This document shows, piece after piece, positions 17,601 to 23,651 of a stretch of DNA of 54,696 nt. The notes under the pieces were generated by a model, which was not told the origin of the DNA, ran no database searches, and was given only the letters and a program-made list of their open reading frames with translations. The translations under genes and the position numbers were made by a program. Source of the DNA: Roseibacillus sp. (lineage in GTDB: Bacteria > Verrucomicrobiota > Verrucomicrobiia > Verrucomicrobiales > Akkermansiaceae); contig JAQWTV010000060.1 of the NCBI GenBank assembly GCA_029242545.1, forward strand, positions 1 to 54,696, in the 5' to 3' direction. Each line of letters opens with the position of its first letter. The first letter of the stretch is position 1.

Positions 17601-18801
17601 GTCTGATGTCTGCAGCTCTGGCAGGCTTTCCCATCCATAAGTAGGTCTTGCCCGGGTCTAGAATACCGGCGGAAGCCTTAATCTCGTTTGTGGCTCCAAT
17701 CTCTTTCAGGGCGGTCCAGAGTCCTGTCTGGGCATTCCCGCTGAGTTCTGGATCCTCGGTGTGACTGAGGAGTTCCTGAAAGCTGCGCAGGGCGGATTCA
17801 GGGCGTCCGGTCCAGAGTGCGGTGTTGCCCAGTGCGAGGAGTTTCCTGTGCATGGTGTCGGACCAAGCAAAACGTCGGCTAAGGGTCAGGAGTTCTCTCT
17901 CTCTGGGATCTGTTGGGAGCCTTTCCCGGGCGAAAAGATCGTTCTGGAGTTCACGCAGGGCCTTGAGTTCCAGAGGGGGCTTGCTTTGGAGGTGGAGGTC
18001 AAGAGCTCGCAGGGGATCGGTGAGCCCGGTTTGATCTGCCCAAGGCACGATCTGGGTGGCAGAGAGAGCCGCGACCCGGTCAACCATGGTGGGGATATCT
18101 GCCGGAGATCGGTCCAGCACGGTTCTCCAGTAACCATCCGGATCATCCGGCTCCATGAGAAGAAGTGGGGTTCCCTTGGGAAGAGGGTAGATAGGCTCGG
18201 GAAGCTGCTCGATGGTCTTAAGTTCTGGCTGTATCCAGGCCCACAGTTGGCGGGTAGACGGATGGGGATGGTCAGGATCGTATTCCTCCTTCAATTTCTG
18301 GTAGAGAGGAAGAGTATCGAGCAGGTCCATTCTCCGGTAGTTGTAAGCGTGGCGAATGCGCCAGTAGAGGTCGTTTGGGTTCTTCCGCAGGAACCGGTCG
18401 CTGGTCGCGCGGGCTTCAAGGTGCCGCCCCTCCAGAAGAGCCTTGTCAATGACGCGGGAGACAGCCTCGTGGACGACTTCGGTATTTGCCGAGATTGCCC
18501 CAAACTGCTCGAGGGCCATAAGTCTGTCAGCTGCAAGATCGATCCACGGATTGGATTTCAGGGGCCGGCCCTCCACCTCGAGAATTGCGGAATAGCAAGC
18601 TACTGCGAGGCCGAGATCGCCCGGGCAGGAGTCGGTGAGTGCGATAAGGAGTCGGTGACCTTCGTCCTTGTTGCCCGTCTGATGACTGCTCTGCGCCTCG
18701 GCCCAGCGCGGGTCAGAGGTTGGTGGCCCCTCGGGAGCAGCGAAGGTTTTAGCGCTGAGCAGGAGAAGTATGCAGAGAAGCAATCGCATACTCTGGCTCA
18801 T
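14656..18801 (-). CDS. TPR / PQQ-like beta-propeller / discoidin multidomain exported protein
   Basis: 1381 residues from the ATG at 18801, chosen because the stop of the upstream HEAT gene overlaps it (ATGA, 18798-18801) and a signal peptide follows directly (MRLLLCILLLLSAKTFAAPEG). Residues ~25-420 are helical and TPR-like (HLEARATSDRFLRKNPNDLY; TALWTGRPESALRSFQELLS). Residues ~440-1030 are a PQQ-like propeller with repeated 'G...W' blades (GGKPLWAYTYERG, DGQVDWTHNYR, KTGLLVWDNPLVVG, TGKARWFRPI, SGRILWESMV, TGKIVWQRTLDEG). Residues ~1050-1220 are a discoidin-type module (RLTALSEVNGQGWASAAEL, DGDPSTWWHSPW, HINLGQNYRISGFRYLP), and a second propeller-like tail ends the protein. No CxxCH or clear enzyme site is visible. 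A scaffold or assembly role, BamB-like in fold, is inferred. A longer in-frame start at 18861 would only add residues inside the upstream gene. Confidence 0.88.
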   Translation of the reverse strand: MSQSMRLLLCILLLLSAKTFAAPEGPPTSDPRWAEAQSSHQTGNKDEGHRLLIALTDSCPGDLGLAVACYSAILEVEGRPLKSNPWIDLAADRLMALEQFGAISANTEVVHEAVSRVIDKALLEGRHLEARATSDRFLRKNPNDLYWRIRHAYNYRRMDLLDTLPLYQKLKEEYDPDHPHPSTRQLWAWIQPELKTIEQLPEPIYPLPKGTPLLLMEPDDPDGYWRTVLDRSPADIPTMVDRVAALSATQIVPWADQTGLTDPLRALDLHLQSKPPLELKALRELQNDLFARERLPTDPRERELLTLSRRFAWSDTMHRKLLALGNTALWTGRPESALRSFQELLSHTEDPELSGNAQTGLWTALKEIGATNEIKASAGILDPGKTYLWMGKPARAADIRRELLKDHVAPTEIIAPTLESLSQHVLNLPPVSPWPTDTPAVGFGIDLQVSGTQVIASGRNLLVSYDAENPGSPLWSQLQRHPVEHHRRTGYHPGYFQPLISNGIIYTRWGLNSLPDGIAAFMIDGGKPLWAYTYERGRSPFSKGVPMGDPAAADGSLFYLQWHTPGDVTDRNRTISLINFDLQKRHPRWSADLASSGKAMDMAGSIQKSAPQNTLYGNSVTVHRGAVYCNTNAGMIIRCDIRDGQVDWTHNYRRKNSSLVSENLGTRPIISGNNVICMPRDDGRIFALDQKTGLLVWDNPLVVGTEAIGVCRDILIVRGAGVMAGLDVGTGKARWFRPIPEGPLGRSLLIENSVYVGSVNQLVRLDASTGKVLEERLWALGNERPLAFTVKGNRLFVISDSPAPDHRHDLGKPLAKVDTPARALELPLKRTWQLNRGNARIAIPPATSNLRESAYILSGGILESIDLSPSGSINWRRFVDAHKAQLSFFDDKLLLVENGRTRRGYSRAVAFSAKSGRILWESMVPASLGNPLFFDRKLMYHDRRGKMVVLDLETGKIVWQRTLDEGDLVDPHWDGKRLHIFHASSWHGPHLLVLDPATGNTVTRDSVMMSASAAPNIAKPVDDGWLEVRFPERTASWIRLTALSEVNGQGWASAAELHVLDAEGKPLPRNKWAIEAEHERNNGLRALPRNLIDGDPSTWWHSPWKDPEKPVIGKIIPHPHFIHINLGQNYRISGFRYLPANINNNNGMIRDYEFHSRENHQDWGTPVAAGVLVNRLRVTRNYFGPGAVFFDARNYPGKDQAVFRHDLDKQTTKLVENQAHLLSMHGPYALITSQNKLILRRSDDPSYRFELTPRINHGHHGHIVIEGDRLTMGRHKIAVADLKKKQFLEIPESPGSRRNQNGTFVRISNGHFLKIVHHGNKQELTIINTASGKIVEGTMETQTERFTEERFIKAPGQRLLSFGRTLLFYDNSTLSAWVTAD

Positions 18802-20702
18802 GGTCTTCGGAAAGGAGTAGGGATTCCATTGGAATCTGTGAGGCGTAGTCGCACCCACCAACGGTGATCAATGTTCGCGGACTTGACGATGAACCGGTTG
18901 GTGCCGGCCACGAGCTTGACCTTAAGCCCCTTGTCTTCAGCGATGCAGTCCTTGCGGTGTTCGTAGGGAGCGATTTTTTCCGATATCTTTTCGTCGTTAA
19001 GCCATACCCGAAAGGCGTCGTCCCCATCGATGTCGAGAAATACCTCCCTCTCACTATCAACGTGGATATCTGCTACAGCGTAACCCACCGCGAAGGATCC
19101 AGGCGGAGGCAACTGCGAGGACATGGAGAGTTTTCCATCCGTCTGGTCGACGATGCCTTCACCCCAGGTGACTTCTCGCTCGATCGGTTTATCGCTCCGG
19201 CCCTCGAGGAGCCAGATATAGGTCGCCTTGTAGCTTTTCTCGAAATCGAGCTCCTTTTCTGGTTCATGAATTTCATGGAAGGCCTTGTGCTCCTTGTCGT
19301 TGAGGAAGGTGCCGATCACCATCCAGTGGGCGAGGTATCCTTGGGCCGCCACCACCTCTCCGATCTGATCCTCAGGAGCAAGAGCGCCTAAGGCAGTTGC
19401 GGCGGACGAACGAAGGGTCTCATCGGTGCCGGTGAGAAGCTCCTCAAGAGCGGCCATCGCCGGGCGAAAGTCGGCTTCGCTGCCTGCATGGGCGAGGACC
19501 TCATAAGCGAGGGACCGAATAGACTCGTTGTTACTGGACAGGGGCGTTTCAAGATAGGAAACCAACCGCCCCTTGGGGGCATTGACCGCGGGCTGCCGCT
19601 TGAGAGCACTGAGAGCGGCTTCAACCACCTCAAAGTCCTCATCGTCCAGGCTCTCCCGCAAAACTTCGTAGTGATTGATCTCCTTGCAGTGAGCGAGGCA
19701 GCGAATGCTCAAGGAGCGAATCGGTGATTCCTCATGCCTGAGCTTCGAGCGAAAGAACTCCTGGTGCTCATCGGGATTCATTGCCGCGGAACCGAGAGCG
19801 ATCAGGCCGGCCTCGATTGTCTCGGTCCGGGTGGCCTTACCCAGTGCTTTGCGAAGAGGAGCGCCAAGCTCCGGGGAGCGGGTAAGGGTTGTGATGAGAC
19901 GGGCGCCAGTTCTCACCTTTTCCTCGCTACCGCTTTGAATAAAGGAGGTAAGGCCGGTGGTCACTTCCTTCCATTCCTGATTCTGCAAAGTGGTGAGGAT
20001 CATTCCGTAGTTCAGGTGAGTTTCCTCGAGATTGGGTAGTAGGTTCAGCAGGATCGGGATCAGCTTTGGATCTTCGATGCTCCGGACTCCTCGTAGGGAT
20101 TCCCGCATTAAACCCGGCTTCGAGATTTGCATTGTGAGTCGTGCTTGGGCTTCCGCGGTGCCCGTGAAGGCAAGGGCCCTTGCGGAGGCCCTCGCGGCAG
20201 AGACGGAGGGCTCCAGGGTGAGTGGGTCCACTACATTCCATGCGGCAGCCTCTCGGCGTTTGGCAAGAGCTGCGGCAGCATGGCACTTGACGACCAAGTC
20301 TGAATCCTTGAGCAGGATTTCGATCCACGTCATTGCGGAATTGCCTCCGTAAGACTCGAGAACCTCAGCGGCAGCCGCCCGGACGGCGGCGTCAGCATGG
20401 GCAACCCATCTTCCGAATTCACCCGGATCCACTTTTCCTTCAATGTGAGACAGGGAAAGAAGGGCCTGACCACGAGTCCAGGGGTGGACGGTCTTTGCCT
20501 CCAGCAGTGATCGCACCGGCCTCGCGGCCATCTCAACACGATGTTCCCCCAAGTAGTGAAGAGCTTCGGCCTGTTCAATCCAGCTCTCGCTCTGCAGTTG
20601 CTGTATCATCCGCCCTGCCCCTGCGGGGGGCGGGGCAGCCTGGCTCCAGCCGCTCACCTGGACGATCAGACCAATGCAAAGGCTGAGGGAAAGTCGTATC
20701 AT
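18798..20702 (-). CDS. Exported HEAT-repeat protein with C-terminal beta-sandwich domain
   Basis: 634 residues from the ATG at 20702, which starts a good signal peptide (MIRLSLSLCIGLIVQVSGWS); the frame stays open upstream to 20882 but that extension has no signal and overlaps the toroid gene. Residues ~30-480 are HEAT-like helical repeats (HADAAVRAAAAEVLESYGGN; KDSDLVVKCHAAAALAKRRE; SSNNESIRSLAYEVLAHAGS; TDETLRSSAATALGAL). The C-terminal ~130 residues form a beta-rich module with VAGTNRFIVKSANI and DIDGDDAFRVWLNDEKI, similar to the non-catalytic carbohydrate-binding-like modules of PVC proteins. Probably a periplasmic scaffold. Its stop overlaps the start of the TPR/PQQ gene by 4 bases, implying coupled translation and perhaps assembly in one complex. 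Confidence 0.87.
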   Translation of the reverse strand: MIRLSLSLCIGLIVQVSGWSQAAPPPAGAGRMIQQLQSESWIEQAEALHYLGEHRVEMAARPVRSLLEAKTVHPWTRGQALLSLSHIEGKVDPGEFGRWVAHADAAVRAAAAEVLESYGGNSAMTWIEILLKDSDLVVKCHAAAALAKRREAAAWNVVDPLTLEPSVSAARASARALAFTGTAEAQARLTMQISKPGLMRESLRGVRSIEDPKLIPILLNLLPNLEETHLNYGMILTTLQNQEWKEVTTGLTSFIQSGSEEKVRTGARLITTLTRSPELGAPLRKALGKATRTETIEAGLIALGSAAMNPDEHQEFFRSKLRHEESPIRSLSIRCLAHCKEINHYEVLRESLDDEDFEVVEAALSALKRQPAVNAPKGRLVSYLETPLSSNNESIRSLAYEVLAHAGSEADFRPAMAALEELLTGTDETLRSSAATALGALAPEDQIGEVVAAQGYLAHWMVIGTFLNDKEHKAFHEIHEPEKELDFEKSYKATYIWLLEGRSDKPIEREVTWGEGIVDQTDGKLSMSSQLPPPGSFAVGYAVADIHVDSEREVFLDIDGDDAFRVWLNDEKISEKIAPYEHRKDCIAEDKGLKVKLVAGTNRFIVKSANIDHRWWVRLRLTDSNGIPTPFRRP

Positions 20703-20781
20703 TGGTAACCTTAGCGAGTGAGATGGTGCGAGCCCCGGCTCTCCCGGTGGTCGTATTTCCCTGTCCGGAAGAGGCCGGCTG

Positions 20782-21843
20782 CTAGCGTTGATAAATCGGT
20801 AAAAAGCGGTAGGGCACCCCAAGGATGAGAATCGAGAATCCAGTTCCGTATACTGTGCCGTGGGCCCCGCTCCAGCTTCCATCCTCCCCCTGCTTGGAGA
20901 CGATGGTCGCTGCTATCCTAGGGTACCAGGACTGAAAGTCCGACTCCCCGGCCTGATACATGGCTTGGATGGCGTAGTAGTGGGAGTAGTGAAAACGGGG
21001 ATAGTTCTTGTCGAACTTGCGATCGGGATAGGCTTTGAGGAAGGCTAGCCCACGCTGGGTTGCCTTATGTCGGAGCTGTCCGCACATAATGAGAGACATG
21101 ACTCCGGCTGCGGATCTCGCAAATCCAGGCTCTCCCCCGCCGGGCTGGTAGCGGAACCCTCCGCTGTCTTCGTCCTGGCAGGAAAGGACATATTTGGTGG
21201 CTTTTTCGATGGTGGCATCCGGGACCGAGATGCCAGCTTCCCGGGCGGAATTGAGTGCCACCACGTGCATGACCGTCATGGAGAGGTCTGCGTCCCGGGG
21301 TTCCGGGTTGTATCGCCATCCACCCTCTGCATTCTGGGCCCGCAGAATGATATCGACTGCGCGGCGCAGGCCGGTTTTCAGACGGGGATTCTTGCTTTGA
21401 CCCCAGGCTTCTGAGAGAGCCAGCACGGCGAGCCCGTGCTCATACATTCCGGCATGATTATTCGGGGTCCCCATGAATCCACGCTGCTCGCGTCCCTTGT
21501 TGATGAGGTAGGAAATGGCCTTGTCCATGAGGCGCCCATATTCTCCACGGCCAGGGACATAGCCCTTCAGCATAAAGGCCATGAGGCCTACCGATGTCTC
21601 AGCAACTGGGTTCTGAGAGCCTCCCCAGCTTCCATCCGGATTCTGAACCCCCGCCTTGGCGAGATAGGACAGACCCTTTTTAATGGAGGCTTCGGCTTCC
21701 GGGGTGAGCCTTGCGATTCCAACGGTCTGGGTCGGGGCAGATTCATCCTGCGCCTCCGTCCGGGTCGGGCAGAGGGTCAAACTGAAGAGAGAGGCTGCCG
21801 CCAGGGCAGCCATGGTTGTGGTGCGAAGTGTTCGGGTATTCAT
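20782..21843 (-). CDS. Prenyltransferase/squalene-oxidase repeat (alpha/alpha toroid) protein
   Basis: 353 residues with a signal peptide (TTTMAALAAASLFSLTLCPT). The body is made of the QW-type repeats of the squalene-hopene cyclase/prenyltransferase toroid: AGVQNPDGSWGGSQNPV, ILRAQNAEGGWRYNPEPRDA, VLSCQDEDSGGFRYQPGGGE, IVSKQGEDGSWSGAHGTVYG. It is about half the length of a true squalene-hopene cyclase (over 600 residues) and I see no DxDD catalytic motif, so terpene cyclization is unlikely. Short exported toroid proteins of this kind are common in Planctomycetota and Verrucomicrobiota and have no settled function. The start overlaps the stop of the repeat-protein gene by 4 bases (21840-21843). 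Confidence 0.9.
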   Translation of the reverse strand: MNTRTLRTTTMAALAAASLFSLTLCPTRTEAQDESAPTQTVGIARLTPEAEASIKKGLSYLAKAGVQNPDGSWGGSQNPVAETSVGLMAFMLKGYVPGRGEYGRLMDKAISYLINKGREQRGFMGTPNNHAGMYEHGLAVLALSEAWGQSKNPRLKTGLRRAVDIILRAQNAEGGWRYNPEPRDADLSMTVMHVVALNSAREAGISVPDATIEKATKYVLSCQDEDSGGFRYQPGGGEPGFARSAAGVMSLIMCGQLRHKATQRGLAFLKAYPDRKFDKNYPRFHYSHYYAIQAMYQAGESDFQSWYPRIAATIVSKQGEDGSWSGAHGTVYGTGFSILILGVPYRFLPIYQR

Positions 21844-23651
21844 TCCTCTAGAGCTTCGTAATACTCCGCAACCATCTTCCGGAACTCGACCGGAAGGGGC
21901 TGCACATAGTTTTGGATGGCAGCAGAGCGTCTGCGCCGGGTGAGAGAAGTATTTGATTGGCGGCTTCGAGCGACAGCGTCTCCTTGGGCGACAGTTGAAG
22001 ATGTTCCAGCCGCGGAGCTTTCCTGGAGGTCGAGGGGGTTGCCCTTTCCTTGGCCTCCGCCTTGACCCTGTCCCTGACCGCTTCCTTGGCCAGCACCAGC
22101 ACCAGCACCTGCTCCAGCACCAGCACCAGCACCAGCACCTGCTCCAGCACCTGCTCCAGCACCTGCTCCAGCACCTGCACCTGCACCTGCTCCAGCACCA
22201 GCACCTGCTCCAGCACCAGCACCAGCTCCGGCACCAGCTCCGGCACCAGCTCCGGCACCAGCTCCGGCACCAGCTCCGGCACCAGCTCCGTCATCACCAA
22301 AGCCATCATCGCCGAAGCCATCGTCGCCGAAGCCATCGTCGCCGAAGCCATCGTCGCCGAAGCCATCGTCGCCGAAGCCATCGTCGCCGAAGCCATCGTC
22401 GCCGGCTCCTCCATCGTCGGAAAGGCCATCGCCAGATCCGAGCTCAGCGTCTGCTCCAGCCTCTGCTGCAGCGAGAGCTTTTTCCAATGCGGCGATGACA
22501 TCGCTCTGGGCCTTGAGGCCGCCATCCTTGTTTCCGGTATTGATTTCTGCGGCTGCCACGGTCACGTGCTCTCCTGCCTCGGTGAGGGCATCACGGAGTG
22601 GATCCTCAGTATCCGGAGTTGCTTCCTCGGGGAGGTGTTCTGCGGTCACTTCCTCGACCCGGATGCCAATCTCAAGTTGACGTGCTTCCAGCTGACTCTG
22701 CTCGGATTTGAAAACTTCTCCCTCAGCTTGTATAGTGTCCTGTTGCAGATCCTTCTGATCGGCAAGAATCTCGGCAATATCTTCAACGAGGTCCGACATG
22801 CCGCTGGATTCAGCGGCAAGGATTTTTTCCACTTCGCGGAGGGCCTCGAGGGCTTTCTCCTGGTCTGTCACCGCATCAGCTGCCTTAGTCTGGGCAATTT
22901 GCTCGATTGCTCGGGCCATATGGGCAACAGGCTTGCTCTCAAGGAGGGAGAGCTCAGCCCGGCCAAACCGGCTCAGAGTCTCTTCGTCAACAGCTTCTTT
23001 CCGTGCTTTGACAAGAGTTTGGAAAAACTGGCCGTAGCGATCGATAACGGCTTGCTGGGCTCTACCAAGCCGTGCTTGGTCCACTTTGGCAGCCTCCTTG
23101 TTGGTGTATGCTTCAATGCCCCACTGCTTGGTCTGGCGTTGCATAAATTCCTCCGTCTTAATGATCTCCCGAATCTGTTTTACGAGGAGGTCGTCGACGA
23201 GAACAGTATTGGCGCCGGAGATGATCTTGCCGAGTTCTTCAACGATTTGTTCGATCGTTTTCCCTGCTTCTGTGAGATGAGGATGAGAGACTTCTGGTTT
23301 GCCGGGTTGAAATTTCTCACGAGCGTTCGAGAGTTCATCGCGGGCGGCCACAATCTTCTCGTTACGGAGCCCCCTGAGGGCATTGCCTGTTTCGCCAAGA
23401 GTAGTGGCATTGCCCTCCTCGGCGAGTCCGTTGGATTGCAGATCTTCAAGAAGGAAACTGAGGCGTCGCACCACGGAATTCATCTTGCGGCCAACTCCAT
23501 TCTGGCGGTTGACCTCTGTGCCGAGACGCTGCTTGGTGCCAATGATGCTATCAGCTCTCTCATTTTGCTCCTGGGCGAACCCTGGAAGCATGAGAAGACT
23601 CGCAGCGGCGAGGGTCACACTGAGTAATTTGCTATTCGTTTTCATCATCAT
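21840..23651 (-). CDS. Exported coiled protein with (GFGDD)7 and Ala-Gly low-complexity tract
   Basis: 603 residues. Signal peptide LLSVTLAAASLLMLPGFAQ. Residues ~25-400 are charged and predicted helical, with coiled-coil-like stretches (EKALEALREVEKILAAESSG; LVEDIAEILADQKDLQQD). Residues 418-452 are seven tandem GFGDD units, and residues 455-521 alternate strictly Gly/Ala. A Gln/Gly segment (GQGSGQGQGQ) follows, then a basic linker with TRRRRSAA and a short tail QPLPVEFRKMVAEYYEALEE. That tail resembles a conserved C-terminal motif seen in PVC proteins encoded beside DUF4175-like genes. The function is not known. The acidic repeats could bind calcium and the Ala/Gly tract could be a flexible or silk-like linker; both are inference. 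The gene overlaps the upstream DUF4175-like gene by 20 bases. Three consecutive ATGs (23651, 23648, 23645) could each start it. Confidence 0.9.
   Translation of the reverse strand: MMMKTNSKLLSVTLAAASLLMLPGFAQEQNERADSIIGTKQRLGTEVNRQNGVGRKMNSVVRRLSFLLEDLQSNGLAEEGNATTLGETGNALRGLRNEKIVAARDELSNAREKFQPGKPEVSHPHLTEAGKTIEQIVEELGKIISGANTVLVDDLLVKQIREIIKTEEFMQRQTKQWGIEAYTNKEAAKVDQARLGRAQQAVIDRYGQFFQTLVKARKEAVDEETLSRFGRAELSLLESKPVAHMARAIEQIAQTKAADAVTDQEKALEALREVEKILAAESSGMSDLVEDIAEILADQKDLQQDTIQAEGEVFKSEQSQLEARQLEIGIRVEEVTAEHLPEEATPDTEDPLRDALTEAGEHVTVAAAEINTGNKDGGLKAQSDVIAALEKALAAAEAGADAELGSGDGLSDDGGAGDDGFGDDGFGDDGFGDDGFGDDGFGDDGFGDDGFGDDGAGAGAGAGAGAGAGAGAGAGAGAGAGAGAGAGAGAGAGAGAGAGAGAGAGAGAGAGAGAGAGAGAGQGSGQGQGQGGGQGKGNPLDLQESSAAGTSSTVAQGDAVARSRQSNTSLTRRRRSAAIQNYVQPLPVEFRKMVAEYYEALEE
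22089..22289 (-). repeat. Ala-Gly dipeptide-coding repeat tract
   Basis: On the minus strand 67 codons read strictly alternating Gly and Ala. At DNA level it is built from imperfect 6-mers (GGTGCT, GGAGCA and similar), with a 12-base higher-order unit (on the plus strand ccggcaccagct) repeated about five times near 22225-22289. It is entirely in frame inside the repeat-protein gene. Slippage could change copy number between strains in multiples that keep the frame. Confidence 0.95.
22296..22400 (-). repeat. Seven tandem 15-base repeats encoding GFGDD
   Basis: The plus-strand unit gccgaagccatcgtc occurs six times in perfect head-to-tail copies at 22311-22400. A seventh, variant copy (accaaagccatcatc) lies at 22296-22310. 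Each encodes GFGDD on the minus strand. The near-identity at DNA level indicates recent expansion. It lies in frame, two Asp codons before the Ala-Gly tract. Confidence 0.95.

Noticed and set aside
17761-18867. 368-codon plus-strand ORF
   Set aside because: Antisense to the TPR/PQQ gene, which has a signal peptide, an overlapping start and clear repeats.
20702-20882. N-terminal extension of the HEAT protein
   Set aside because: The extra residues have no signal peptide and overlap the toroid gene; the ATG at 20702 gives a clean signal peptide.
20782-21843. True squalene-hopene cyclase
   Set aside because: Only 353 residues, exported, and no DxDD motif seen, so only the fold is called.
22082-22410. 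Possible CRISPR array or intergenic satellite
   Set aside because: Units of 6, 12 and 15 bases are contiguous with no spacers and stay in one coding frame, so this is a coding low-complexity region.
22050-23627. 525-codon plus-strand ORF rich in Ser/Thr/Cys
   Set aside because: Created by reading the Ala/Gly and GFGDD repeats on the other strand. The minus-strand frame has a signal peptide, linked neighbours and a conserved-looking tail.
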